Of a stretch of 64,000 bases of DNA, positions 16,777 to 25,359 are shown in pieces. The stretch's first letter is position 1, and every line of letters begins with the position of its first letter. The notes below the pieces were generated by a model. The model had not been told where the DNA came from. It did not search any database and saw nothing but the letters and a program-made list of their open reading frames with translations. The DNA lies in NCBI GenBank assembly GCA_902536305.1, contig CACAWX010000001.1:124001-188000 (forward strand). Direction: 5' to 3'. The stretch comes from an uncultured Pelagibacteraceae bacterium. Lineage in GTDB: Bacteria > Pseudomonadota > Alphaproteobacteria > Pelagibacterales > Pelagibacteraceae. The translations under genes were made by a program, and so were the position numbers.

Positions 16777-17657
16777 TAGTAATGAACCTTTCTCTCTATA
16801 TATTTAAATTGTATTACAGTTAAAATTCCAACCAGCACTAAAAGTATTACGGACTGAGCTGCACTTGATCCAAGGTCTTGGCTAACAAAACCATCGGAAA
16901 ATACTTTATATACTAATATGGTGGTCGACTGTTCAGGTCCACCCGAAGTAATGGTGTGAATTACTCCAAAAGTATCAAAGAAAGCATAAACAATATTTAC
17001 TACTAATAAAAAGAATGTGATCGGTGAAAGTAGAGGTATTACAATTGTACCAAATCTTTTCCAAAAACTCGCACCATCTATTGCTGCCGCCTCAATAATC
17101 GATTTTGGAATGGCTTGTAACCCTGCTAAAAAAAATAAAAAGTTATAACTTATTCTTCCCCATGATGAGGCTAGAATAACTAGAAACATTGCTTGATCAC
17201 CTTTTAAAGTATGATTCCATTCGTAACCTAAAGCTTTAAGATAATAAGAAGCCAAACCAATATTTCCGTTAAACATAAATAACCATAAAACTCCTGCAAT
17301 AGCTGGGGCGATAGCGTAAGGCCAAATTAATAATGTTTGATAAACGCCGGCTCCTTTAATTAATCGATCTGCTAACGCAGCTAAATATAATCCTAAAGCC
17401 ATAGATGAAACGGATACTGCAGTTGAAAAAATAATTGTAGTTTTAAAACTTGCTAAATAATAAGGGTCGGATAATAAAAATCTAAAATTATCTAAGCCTA
17501 CAAATTCTGTTTTTAATCCAAAAGGATCCGGTAAAAATAAAGAATTCCAAATGGCTTGTCCTGATGGGTAAAAAAAGAAGACAAAAGAAATCAATAGTTG
17601 AGGTGCAACTAGCAGTGCTGGTAGCCACCAGCCTTTAAAAAAAACTCTTTTGTCCAT
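16776..17657 (-). CDS. ugpA: Glycerol-3-phosphate ABC transporter permease, UgpA
   Basis: First permease subunit: 293 residues, six membrane segments, an EAA loop (EAAAIDGASFWKRFGTIVIP, about residues 197-216), and the N-terminal LPALLVAPQLLISFVFFFYP typical of the UgpA/MalF class without the long MalF periplasmic loop. The 52-base gap to ugpB, the only real gap in this operon, contains a strong hairpin, suggesting lower expression of the membrane parts than of the binding protein. Confidence 0.93.
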   Translation of the reverse strand: MDKRVFFKGWWLPALLVAPQLLISFVFFFYPSGQAIWNSLFLPDPFGLKTEFVGLDNFRFLLSDPYYLASFKTTIIFSTAVSVSSMALGLYLAALADRLIKGAGVYQTLLIWPYAIAPAIAGVLWLFMFNGNIGLASYYLKALGYEWNHTLKGDQAMFLVILASSWGRISYNFLFFLAGLQAIPKSIIEAAAIDGASFWKRFGTIVIPLLSPITFFLLVVNIVYAFFDTFGVIHTITSGGPEQSTTILVYKVFSDGFVSQDLGSSAAQSVILLVLVGILTVIQFKYIERKVHY

Positions 17658-17676
17658 TTGATCTTTAGAAGTATAC

Positions 17677-17694
17677 CAGGGGCTTTCGCCCCTG
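17677..17694 (-). promoter_or_regulatory. Intercistronic hairpin with GAAA tetraloop between ugpB and ugpA
   Basis: CAGGGGC (17677-17683) and GCCCCTG (17688-17694) form a perfect seven-pair stem, five of them G-C. In the minus-strand RNA the loop reads GAAA closed by C-G, an exceptionally stable GNRA tetraloop. No U-run follows, so it is not a classic terminator. Such hairpins after periplasmic-binding-protein genes (e.g. malE-malF) stabilise the upstream mRNA, which explains excess binding protein. Confidence 0.7.
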
Positions 17695-17709
17695 ATACAT
17701 TAAATTGAT

Positions 17710-19026
17710 TTATTTGTTTGCTCTTTCAAATCTTCTTAAAAGAATGTTACCTCTTTTAACAGCGCTGTCCAAAGCTACTTGGGCAGTTTTGCTGCCATTG
17801 TAAACTCCTTCCATCTCTTCATCGATAATTCCTCTTATCTGATCAAAAGATCCAAGACGTAAGCCTTTAGAGTTTTCAGTAACTTTATTTCTCATCATCT
17901 GTACACCCGCTAAATCAGTTCCAGGATTTGCTTTATAAAATCCTGAACTTTTAGTTTTTTTAGCGGCAGCTGTTGTTACACCTAAATAACCAGTGTCCTG
18001 ATGCCACTTCGCTTGAATGTCAGTTGTTGATAGGAAAGCTAAGAATGCTGCTGTAGCTTTATTCTCTTCTTTAGATTTTCCAGAAAGTGCCCATAGTGAA
18101 GAACCTCCAATAATAGTATTTTGAGGTGCATTTGTTCCACCATAGTAAGGTAAATGTCTAATACCAAATTCGAATTTAGCTTCTTTTTTGATACCAGCAT
18201 AACCAGCAGAAGACTCAGTCATTAACATACATTCGCCAGCTCTAAAATTTTTACCGGCTTCGTTTCTTCTTCCCATGTATTTGAATTTACCTTCTTGTGC
18301 CCACTTACCTAAAGTTTGAATATGTTTGATATGTACTGGGCTATTAAATGATAGCTCAGTATCTAAACCAGCAAATCCATTTGCTTTAGATGCGAACGGT
18401 ATATTGTGATAGGCTGAAAAATTCTCAAGATGGACCCAGCTATGCCAACAAGTACAAAAAGGCATATCAATACCTTTTGCTTTTGCAGCATCAAGCGCGT
18501 TTCCAACTCTTTTCCAAGTACTTAAATCCATCTCCGGATCTAGACCTGCTTTTTTCATTAAATCTTTGTTAACCCATAGAACTGGTGTTGAAGAGTTATA
18601 TGGCATAGATAACATTTTACCGTCTGTCGTAGTGTAATAACCACTTACTGCTGACACAAATCCATTTGGATTAAATCTTTGACCAGCATCTTTCATCAGT
18701 TGGTACATAGGAACATAAGCTCCTTTTGCAGCCATTAAACTTGCAGTACCTACTTCAAATACCATAAGTATATTTGGATGTTGACCAGCTCTAAAAGCTG
18801 CAATACCAGCGTTTAAAGTTTCTGAATAATTACCTTTTCTTGTGTGGACTACAGTGTATTTATTTTGGCTTGCATTAAACTTGTTTACTTGTTCATCAAG
18901 TAATTCACCAAGTCTTCCACCAAAAGCATGCCACCATTGTATTTCAGTTTTTGCTTGAGCAGCAGTTCCTGCAAACATTGCAAAAAGTGCTATCGAGCAA
19001 ATAATTGCTTTTATTGATTTCATCAT
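17710..19026 (-). CDS. ugpB: Glycerol-3-phosphate ABC transporter substrate-binding protein
   Basis: The periplasmic receptor. From the ATG at 19026 it has a Sec signal peptide (basic MMKSIKA, hydrophobic core, cleavage after A-Q-A near residue 25), then the cluster-B binding-protein fold starting KTEIQWWHAFGGRLGE, which is typical of UgpB. Later markers are MPYNSSTPVLWVN and GGSSLWALSG. The open frame extends four codons upstream from a GTG, but a G-rich Shine-Dalgarno-like run (GGGGG) sits just before the double ATG, so 19026 (or 19023) is the start. It is the first gene of ugpB-A-E-C-Q. Confidence 0.94.
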   Translation of the reverse strand: MMKSIKAIICSIALFAMFAGTAAQAKTEIQWWHAFGGRLGELLDEQVNKFNASQNKYTVVHTRKGNYSETLNAGIAAFRAGQHPNILMVFEVGTASLMAAKGAYVPMYQLMKDAGQRFNPNGFVSAVSGYYTTTDGKMLSMPYNSSTPVLWVNKDLMKKAGLDPEMDLSTWKRVGNALDAAKAKGIDMPFCTCWHSWVHLENFSAYHNIPFASKANGFAGLDTELSFNSPVHIKHIQTLGKWAQEGKFKYMGRRNEAGKNFRAGECMLMTESSAGYAGIKKEAKFEFGIRHLPYYGGTNAPQNTIIGGSSLWALSGKSKEENKATAAFLAFLSTTDIQAKWHQDTGYLGVTTAAAKKTKSSGFYKANPGTDLAGVQMMRNKVTENSKGLRLGSFDQIRGIIDEEMEGVYNGSKTAQVALDSAVKRGNILLRRFERANK

Positions 19027-19066
19027 TTTTTCCCCCACGTTTTATTAAAAGAGAAAATGCTAGCAC

Positions 19067-19072
19067 ATTATA
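19067..19072 (-). promoter_or_regulatory. Probable -10 element of the ugp operon
   Basis: On the minus strand TATAAT (19072 to 19067) lies 40 bases before the ugpB start. No convincing -35 hexamer is at 16-18 bases, as expected for an activator-dependent promoter. I looked for a Pho box (two CTGTCAT-like repeats) in 19073-19118 and found none, so phosphate control cannot be claimed from sequence. Confidence 0.4.
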
Positions 19073-19118
19073 TATATGAAGAGGAGTCCCAGCTAAAATT
19101 AAGATTCTACCTATGGTT

Positions 19119-19463
19119 TTATTTTACTTTACCAAAAACGTTTAAAAGTACTACTCCAGTGATTATTAAGACTAAACCGATAGTTCCATAAAGATTAGGT
19201 GTTTGATTATATTTAAAAACTCCAAACAAAGTTACTGCAGTAATTGTTAAAGCTCCATAAGTTGCATAAGTAAAACCTACTGGAATAATTGTCATAGCTT
19301 TAGAAATACAAAATAAACAAACTATAATGCTTGTTACACAAAAAATGGTTGGATTTAACTTTGTAAATCCCTCAGTAGTTTTCAAAAAGCCGTTAGAAGC
19401 AATTCCTGTAACTATCGCTAGAACTAAATAAATATAACCTGAAAATAAGCTTATGCTTTTCAT
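19119..19463 (-). CDS. SMR/EmrE-like small membrane protein lacking the key glutamate
   Basis: 114 residues, four membrane helices, clearly alignable to EmrE: YIYLVLAIV, KTTEGFTKL, and IPVGFTYATYG correspond to YIYLGGAIL, KFSEGFTRL and IPTGIAYAIWS. The essential membrane Glu14 of EmrE falls on Gly20 here and Trp63 on Tyr69, while Tyr60 is kept (Tyr66). Proton-coupled drug export by the EmrE mechanism is therefore unlikely. It might be a heteromer partner or a divergent transporter of another metabolite. It abuts the NDUFA9-like gene upstream, probably co-transcribed. Confidence 0.8.
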   Translation of the reverse strand: MKSISLFSGYIYLVLAIVTGIASNGFLKTTEGFTKLNPTIFCVTSIIVCLFCISKAMTIIPVGFTYATYGALTITAVTLFGVFKYNQTPNLYGTIGLVLIITGVVLLNVFGKVK

Positions 19464-20405
19464 TTAAACTTTTGCGAACTCACCGCCATCTTTATATCTC
19501 CATAACCACTTCTTCATGGCCTCCTCTACATCGGATGGTTTTACATTTAAGTCTTGTAAGGTCATATGATTATTTGAAACCACATTATCTGCTTCTGATA
19601 AAATCTCACACTGATCTTTTGTTATAATTGGAGGGATAGGCAATAAACTTAAAATACTACTTTGAATTTTTGCAATTGGCATGGGCATAGGAACTACAAA
19701 TCTTTTTTTATTAATAGTTTTTAAAATTGATTTAACCATATCACCAAAACTTATGACTTTTGGTCCGCCTATTTCATAAATTTTTCCCTCGTTACCTTTT
19801 AATTCAATAGCATGAACGATTGCATCAGCAACATCATTTACTAAAATAGGTTGAAACTTATAATTTATTCCAACAACAGGAATAACAGGTAAAATACTTA
19901 ATTTTGAGAAAAGATTTGTAAAATTATCTTCAGTTCCACAAACTACACTTGGCCTAATGACCACTGTATTTTTAAAATTTTCTAGCGCTTTAACTTCTCC
20001 TTGATATTTAGATTTTTGGTATAAAGATTTAGAATTTTCACTCGCACCTATTGCAGAAACATGAATAAATTTTTTAACATCTGACTCTGAACAAATTTTA
20101 GCAACGGCTTCGGGTATGTTTGTATGAATGTTGTAAAATTTTTGTTTTCTAGTTTCATAAAGAATACCAATTAAATTTATAACGACATCTGAGTTTTTTA
20201 TAGCCTCTTTTAATTCTGAGAAATTATTTGGGTTCCAATCAATTAACTCTATTGCACCTGGAGTAGCTTGTGTTTTTAAATAACCTTTTTGAAAGGCTTT
20301 TCTAGTAGATATAATGCATCTGTAGTTTTTCTTGGTCAAATTTCGAACAAGATATCTACCTATAAAACCCCCACCACCTAAAATTGTGCAAATTTGATTT
20401 TTCAT
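19464..20405 (-). CDS. NAD(P)-binding SDR protein of the complex I NDUFA9 type
   Basis: An extended/atypical short-chain dehydrogenase fold of 313 residues. The N-terminal dinucleotide motif is GGGGFIGRYLVRNL (about 10-23); later VVINLIGIL and FIHVSAIGAS are the hallmarks of the NDUFA9 group, which in Alphaproteobacteria and mitochondria associates with NADH dehydrogenase or acts as an NAD(P)H-binding oxidoreductase. The catalytic Tyr-x-x-x-Lys appears as YQKSKYQGE. Its real substrate is unknown. It diverges from rnd with a 20-base gap. Confidence 0.85.
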   Translation of the reverse strand: MKNQICTILGGGGFIGRYLVRNLTKKNYRCIISTRKAFQKGYLKTQATPGAIELIDWNPNNFSELKEAIKNSDVVINLIGILYETRKQKFYNIHTNIPEAVAKICSESDVKKFIHVSAIGASENSKSLYQKSKYQGEVKALENFKNTVVIRPSVVCGTEDNFTNLFSKLSILPVIPVVGINYKFQPILVNDVADAIVHAIELKGNEGKIYEIGGPKVISFGDMVKSILKTINKKRFVVPMPMPIAKIQSSILSLLPIPPIITKDQCEILSEADNVVSNNHMTLQDLNVKPSDVEEAMKKWLWRYKDGGEFAKV

Positions 20406-20425
20406 GGTATTTAGAACACTTATAT

Positions 20426-21049
20426 ATGAAAATAACTAAGTTTAAAGAGGACATAACTTCAGAGATAGCTAGCTCATTTAAAAATAGTATTGCAATTGAT
20501 ACAGAAGCAACAGGTCTTCAAATTCCGGAACGAGATAAATTAAGTTTAATTCAAATTTGCGATGAAAAGGGTAATGTATTTATAATTCAGCCGAATAAAA
20601 ATAGTTTTAAGGCACCAAATTTAGTAAAAGTTTTAGAAAACGAAAAAATTTTAAAAATTGGTCATTTCCTAAGATTTGATAAGAATGCTTTGGAATTTTT
20701 TCTTAAATGTAAAATGAAAAATATTTTTGACACTAAAATTGCTTCGAAGATTGTTAGAACTTATACTGACAGCCATGGCTTAAAAAACCTCGTTCAAGAG
20801 TTCTGCAATAAATCTCTTGATAAGAGACAAGGTAGTAGTGACTGGAACAAGGATATAAATGAATTGTCAGAGAAACAATTAGAGTATGCTGCAAACGATG
20901 TAATTTATTTACATAAGATTAAAGTTGAACTAGAAAAAATGCTTATTAGAGAAAAAAGAATTGATATCTTTAACAAATGTCTTGCTTTTTTAGATACTCG
21001 GGTAGTTCTAGATCAAACTGGTTTCAAATTTGATATTTTTGAACATTAA
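20426..21049 (+). CDS. rnd: Ribonuclease D, short form (3'-5' exonuclease domain only)
   Basis: A DEDDy exonuclease for RNA 3' ends. The 207 residues include Exo I IAIDTEATGL (Asp, Glu), Exo II IGHFLRFDKNALEFF (Asp) and Exo III with Tyr and Asp in YAANDVIYLH. The HRDC domains found in E. coli RNase D are absent, which is usual in Alphaproteobacteria. The open frame extends 14 codons upstream to 20384, into the first codons of the divergent gene; ATG 20426 (MKITKFKED) is the family start. It heads the 12.4-kb plus-strand gene array and shares one base with kdsD. Confidence 0.93.
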   Translation: MKITKFKEDITSEIASSFKNSIAIDTEATGLQIPERDKLSLIQICDEKGNVFIIQPNKNSFKAPNLVKVLENEKILKIGHFLRFDKNALEFFLKCKMKNIFDTKIASKIVRTYTDSHGLKNLVQEFCNKSLDKRQGSSDWNKDINELSEKQLEYAANDVIYLHKIKVELEKMLIREKRIDIFNKCLAFLDTRVVLDQTGFKFDIFEH

Positions 21050-22026
21050 TGAATAAAAAAAAATATATTAGCCTTGCAAAAAAATCAGCAGATATTCAAA
21101 TAAATGAATTAAAGAAAATTAAAAAAATTTTTAATAATTCATTCGTAAAAGCTGTAGACCTTATATTAAATTGTAAAGGTAAAGTGATTTTTGCTGGAGT
21201 TGGAAAGTCAGGATTAATAGCTAGGAAGATATCCGCAACTTTTTCAAGTATAGGAATTCCCAGTTTTTTTTGTGATCCTGCTCAAGCTTTGCATGGAGAT
21301 ATGGGTCAAATAGAGAGAAAAGATATACTAATAATTTTTTCTTACTCTGGAAATACATCTGAACTAAATAACATGTTAAAATTTGCAAATAGATTTCGTA
21401 TCAAGATTATAGGTGTTGCATCAAAACCTGAAAGTATTTTACTTAAAGCAAGCGACATTAAATTAGTTATACCTAAAGTAAAAGAGGCAGATGTTATTGG
21501 TATGGTGCCAACTTCAAGCACATCTATTACTTTATTGCTAGGTGATTGCTTAGCAACAACAGTGATGTATCAAAGAAAATTTTCTAAAGAAAAATTTAAG
21601 GTATTTCATCCTGGTGGAAATATTGGTAATTCACTTCTATTGTCGAAAGATATTATGATTACAGGAAAAAAATTACCTGTCATAAATTACGATAAAACTT
21701 TTAAAGATGCCCTGAGAATAATGAATGAAAAAAAATTAGGTATAATAATTTTGTTAAGAAAAAAGAGTATACTTGGTGTCATGACAGACGGGGACTTAAG
21801 AAGAAATTTAAATCATTATTCATCTGAAGCAAAAATCGAAAAATTTATTAAAAAAAATCCTCTAGTTGTAAGTGAAAATATGCCTGCTTCAAAAGCATTA
21901 GCGATAATGAATGAAAAAAAAATTACTAGCTTACTGGTGGTGTCGGAAAAGAATTATAATAAAAGTAAAAAAACATTAATTGGTGTTATTCATATTCATT
22001 CATTGTTACAAAGTGGAATCAAATGA
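21049..22026 (+). CDS. kdsD: Arabinose-5-phosphate isomerase (KpsF/KdsD)
   Basis: Interconverts ribulose-5-P and arabinose-5-P, the first step to KDO. 325 residues: a SIS domain (about 35-170) with VIFAGVGKSGLIARKI, the catalytic His in ALHGDMGQI, and FSYSGNTSE; then two CBS domains (about 205-320). Order and length match E. coli KdsD. It precedes lptC and lptB, the same LPS cluster as in most Proteobacteria, overlapping lptC by four bases. Confidence 0.95.
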   Translation: MNKKKYISLAKKSADIQINELKKIKKIFNNSFVKAVDLILNCKGKVIFAGVGKSGLIARKISATFSSIGIPSFFCDPAQALHGDMGQIERKDILIIFSYSGNTSELNNMLKFANRFRIKIIGVASKPESILLKASDIKLVIPKVKEADVIGMVPTSSTSITLLLGDCLATTVMYQRKFSKEKFKVFHPGGNIGNSLLLSKDIMITGKKLPVINYDKTFKDALRIMNEKKLGIIILLRKKSILGVMTDGDLRRNLNHYSSEAKIEKFIKKNPLVVSENMPASKALAIMNEKKITSLLVVSEKNYNKSKKTLIGVIHIHSLLQSGIK

Positions 22027-22622
22027 CCGATAGAAAAAAAAAATTACTTTTAATTCAAATTTTTTTATTACTATTGTGTTTAATTTTTATCTTTTACACT
22101 TACAATTTAAAAAAAGAAAAAAGCAGTAAAATAATTATTTCAAAAGACATCGAGCAAAAAATTGAAAAGAGTATGGGTAACCAAGAAGGTGATATTTTTT
22201 TTAATATCGAATATTCTGGTATAGATTTAGAGGGTAATAGATATATCCTAAAATCTAAAGAGGCCAGAAATGATAATAAAAACCAAAATATAATATTTAT
22301 GAAAGAAGTTAGTGGAATTTTTTACTTTAAGGATGGAACTGATTTAAAAATAAACTCTTCTGAGGGTATTTATAATAACCAAACTTTAGATATAATTTTT
22401 ATTAGAAAGGTTATCGCATTTTATAAAGACGGGAAGCTTCTGGCCGAAAGAGCTGAATATAATAATTCTGAAAACAATATTAAAGTAACAAATAATGTTC
22501 ACGTAATTGATATAACAGGGGAAATATTTGCTGACGAACTTTTTTTCGATATGAATGAAAATAAATTAGACATTGCAAGCTATAAAAATAAAAAGATTAA
22601 TGCTAATATTAACTTGAAATGA
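22023..22622 (+). CDS. lptC: LPS export protein LptC
   Basis: The single-span periplasmic LptC links the LptBFG extractor to the LptA bridge. The 199 residues have a basic N-terminus, one membrane helix (about 9-27) and a beta-rich periplasmic part with SKEARNDN (the LptC-typical alternation) and AERAEYNN. Sequence is weakly conserved, but position between kdsD and lptB is diagnostic. In most Proteobacteria lptA sits between lptC and lptB; here lptC overlaps lptB directly, so lptA is elsewhere or replaced. Confidence 0.85.
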   Translation: MTDRKKKLLLIQIFLLLLCLIFIFYTYNLKKEKSSKIIISKDIEQKIEKSMGNQEGDIFFNIEYSGIDLEGNRYILKSKEARNDNKNQNIIFMKEVSGIFYFKDGTDLKINSSEGIYNNQTLDIIFIRKVIAFYKDGKLLAERAEYNNSENNIKVTNNVHVIDITGEIFADELFFDMNENKLDIASYKNKKINANINLK

Positions 22623-23377
22623 AAAAAAAATTTAGAATTCTCAAATTCAAAAAAGACAGGCCTATATTTGAAATTAAAGACTTAAGTAAATCTTATGACG
22701 GAAGACCAATACTCAAAAAACTATCTTTAAATGTATTTCCTGGCGAGTGTGTTGGTATTCTTGGACCAAATGGTTGTGGTAAGACAACATTGTTTTCAAT
22801 GTGTATTGGTGAACAAAGTTTAGATGGAGGAAAAATTTATTTAAATAATAAATCTATCGATCAAATTCCAATTCACTTGAGATCTAAAGAAGGTCTAGGA
22901 TATTTACCACAGCAAAGAAGTGTTTTTGATATGTCGGTTTATGATAATATTCTTGGTGTATCTCAAATTACTATAAAAGATGTAGAAGCTCAAAAATCTA
23001 TTACAGAAAAACTTCTTGATGAATTTAATTTACAACATTTAAGGTCATTAAATGCATCGGTTTTATCTGGCGGTGAAATAAGAAGGTTAATGATGGCAAG
23101 AGTAATGATAAATAAACCTAAAATAGTTTTACTCGATGAACCACTTGCCGCATTAGACCCTTTAGTGATTCAAGACATACAAAAGTATATATTAAAAATT
23201 CAATCTAACGGCACTGCGATTTTAGTAACAGATCATAATGTTAAAAATTTGTTTGATATTACAGATAGAAACTATGTTTTAGGAGAACAAACTATTATTG
23301 CTCAAGGAACATCAAGAGAAATTCTTAAATCTACAAAAGCAATAAAACATTATTTTGGATCTGACTACTCACAGTAA
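22619..23377 (+). CDS. lptB: LPS export ABC transporter ATP-binding protein LptB
   Basis: The ATPase of the LPS transport complex. Walker A GPNGCGKTT (about 54-62), the LptB-typical LGYLPQQRSVF, signature LSGGEIRRLMMAR (here EIRR rather than ERRR), Walker B IVLLDEPLAALDP, and switch His in VTDHNV. About 252 residues, slightly longer than E. coli LptB because of an N-terminal extension of ~15 basic residues. Overlaps lptC by four bases. Confidence 0.94.
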   Translation: MKKKFRILKFKKDRPIFEIKDLSKSYDGRPILKKLSLNVFPGECVGILGPNGCGKTTLFSMCIGEQSLDGGKIYLNNKSIDQIPIHLRSKEGLGYLPQQRSVFDMSVYDNILGVSQITIKDVEAQKSITEKLLDEFNLQHLRSLNASVLSGGEIRRLMMARVMINKPKIVLLDEPLAALDPLVIQDIQKYILKIQSNGTAILVTDHNVKNLFDITDRNYVLGEQTIIAQGTSREILKSTKAIKHYFGSDYSQ

Positions 23378-23381
23378 AATA

Positions 23382-24728
23382 ATGTCTCAAAAAAGTTTTA
23401 GTGTAAATATAAATAATAAAGTTAGGCCTTTTAACAAATCTATAAAAGTTGACTCTGATAAATCAATCTCAATTAGGAGTTTTTTAATTGGATCAATTTC
23501 ACAAAATGTTTCAGTTGCAGAGAATGTTTTAGAATCTGAAGATGTATTATCAACAATAAAATGCCTTAAAAAACTAGGAGTTAAGATAAAAAGATCAGGT
23601 GAAAAGAAATTTTCTATATATGGTAAAGGATTAGGTTCCTTGAGTGCTAAAAAAAATACCACTCTTAATTTCGGTAATTCAGGAACTTTAGCAAGACTCT
23701 TGATAGGCATGCTAACAACAACTCCAAACATCAATATAAATGTTAAAGGGGATAATTCACTGAATAAACGTAGTATGAAGGAATTAATTGAATTAATGTC
23801 AAAATTTGGTGGCATTTTTCTTCCTAAAAAAAAATTTAAATTCCCTTTAAAAATTATTTCTTCCAAAATGCCAATAGGAATAAATTACGAAGCTGGGGTT
23901 TCTGCACAATTAAAAAGTGCTGTAATTCTTGCAGGATTAAATGCTTCGGGACATACGATAATAATTGAAAAATCTTTTAGCCGAAATCATACTGAAAACA
24001 TCTTATCTAAAAACAATAATGTAATTAAGATTAAAGGGAATAGAAAAAGAATTATTGAAGTAGTAAGTAAAAAGAATCTAAATCCAATTAAAATAAATGT
24101 TCCTGGAGACCCATCATCTGCTGCATTTTTTACTGCCCTTACATTAATGAATAAAAATTCAGAATTAAAAATTAGAAATGTTGGACTTAATCCAACACGC
24201 ATAGGTTTTTATAAGTTATTAAAGAAACACGGAGCAAAAATTATTTTTAAAAATATAAAAAAAAAAAATAATGAAGCTATTGGTGATATTTATATATCTA
24301 GCTCTAAAATTAGACCAATTAAAGCTACAAAAGAGTATTACGTAAATTCAACTGATGAGTATCCAATATTATTTGTTATTGCGGCACTTGTAAAAGGAAC
24401 TTCGGTATTTAAGGGAGTAAAAGATCTGGCTAATAAAGAGAGTAATAGAATAAAAGAAATGCAAAAAATTTTAAAACAATTAAATGTTAATAGTCTTTTT
24501 GCAAAAGATGATATCAAAATATTTGGTAAAGGCTTGTTCAGTGCTGAGAAAAAAAGAATTTTAGTTCCTAAGCTTGGAGATCATCGGATTTGTATGTCAT
24601 CATTTATTTTATCAATATTAACTGGTGCAAATACCAAAATAAAAAATTTTGAAACAGTTAATACGTCTTCTCCATCTTTTTTAAAAATTATGAAATTGTT
24701 AGGTGTAAATTTTGAAATACAAAACTAA
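23382..24728 (+). CDS. aroA: 3-phosphoshikimate 1-carboxyvinyltransferase (EPSP synthase)
   Basis: Adds PEP to shikimate-3-phosphate in the chorismate pathway. From ATG 23382 (MSQKSFSV) there are 448 residues. Recognisable blocks: SDKSISIRSFLIGSIS, LNFGNSGTLARLL, VPGDPSSAAFFTALTL and GDHRICMSSFILS. At the PEP-site position of the NSGT block it has GNSGTLARLL where class I enzymes have NAGTAMR and class II NSGTTIR. The frame opens nine codons earlier at 23355 but that would overlap lptB more. The order aroA-cmk-rpsA-ihfB is an ancient conserved cluster. It overlaps cmk by 17 bases. Confidence 0.95.
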   Translation: MSQKSFSVNINNKVRPFNKSIKVDSDKSISIRSFLIGSISQNVSVAENVLESEDVLSTIKCLKKLGVKIKRSGEKKFSIYGKGLGSLSAKKNTTLNFGNSGTLARLLIGMLTTTPNININVKGDNSLNKRSMKELIELMSKFGGIFLPKKKFKFPLKIISSKMPIGINYEAGVSAQLKSAVILAGLNASGHTIIIEKSFSRNHTENILSKNNNVIKIKGNRKRIIEVVSKKNLNPIKINVPGDPSSAAFFTALTLMNKNSELKIRNVGLNPTRIGFYKLLKKHGAKIIFKNIKKKNNEAIGDIYISSSKIRPIKATKEYYVNSTDEYPILFVIAALVKGTSVFKGVKDLANKESNRIKEMQKILKQLNVNSLFAKDDIKIFGKGLFSAEKKRILVPKLGDHRICMSSFILSILTGANTKIKNFETVNTSSPSFLKIMKLLGVNFEIQN

Positions 24729-25356
24729 AGATATTAAAATTTCTTGTGATGGTGGCGCTGCTACTGGTAAATCTACTGGTGCTAAGATGATTGCAAAAAA
24801 ATATAAATTAAAATTTCTTTCATCTGGTTTATTATATAGATACGCAGGTTACATGATACTTAAACGTAAACCAAAAAATAAGATTAAATTTTTAAAATTA
24901 ATATTTAAGAATGTGGATTACAAAAAAATTCAAAAAATTAATCTTCAGTCACCAAAGATTTCAGAATACAGTGCTGTCATAGCTAAAATTGGTGAAGTAA
25001 GGAAAATATTGAAAAAATATCAAGTTGATTTTTCAAAAAAATATAAAAGTTGTTGTATAGAGGGCAGAGATATTTCAACAAAAATTCTACCGCAATCAGA
25101 TATAAAATTTTTTTTCAAATGTAATAATCATATCGCCTCGATTAGAAGATACAAAGAGTTAAAGAAAAGAAAAATGAATGTAAAACTTTCAGAGGTTAAA
25201 AAAGCCTTAAGAATTAGGAATATATTAGATACAAAAAGAAAAAACTCCCCTTTACTTAAACATAGAGATTCGGTAGTAATCGACACCGGAAAATTAAGTA
25301 AACAAAGTATGTTAAATAAAATGTCTAAACACGTAGAAAAAATTTTAGAAAATTAA
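24712..25356 (+). CDS. cmk: Cytidylate kinase
   Basis: Phosphorylates CMP/dCMP. 214 residues starting at a TTG codon (24712-24714), because the upstream ATG at 24690 is out of frame. The P-loop reads SCDGGAATGKSTGAK (about 10-24), a variant of the common DGPAGAGKST. FLSSGLLYRYAGYMIL corresponds to the LDTGAMYR block with Ser-Gly for Thr-Gly, and IEGRDISTKILPQSDIKFF to the VGRDMGT motif. Gene order (aroA-cmk-rpsA) supports it firmly. Confidence 0.93.
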   Translation: MKYKTKDIKISCDGGAATGKSTGAKMIAKKYKLKFLSSGLLYRYAGYMILKRKPKNKIKFLKLIFKNVDYKKIQKINLQSPKISEYSAVIAKIGEVRKILKKYQVDFSKKYKSCCIEGRDISTKILPQSDIKFFFKCNNHIASIRRYKELKKRKMNVKLSEVKKALRIRNILDTKRKNSPLLKHRDSVVIDTGKLSKQSMLNKMSKHVEKILEN

Positions 25357-25359
25357 AAT

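Noticed and set aside
19027-19118. Pho box before ugpB
   Set aside because: No pair of CTGTCAT-like repeats with the right spacing was found, although phosphate control would be expected from biology.
23387-23866. 159-codon minus-strand ORF opposite aroA
   Set aside because: Aromatic and Pro-rich antisense shadow with no motif; aroA on the other strand is certain.
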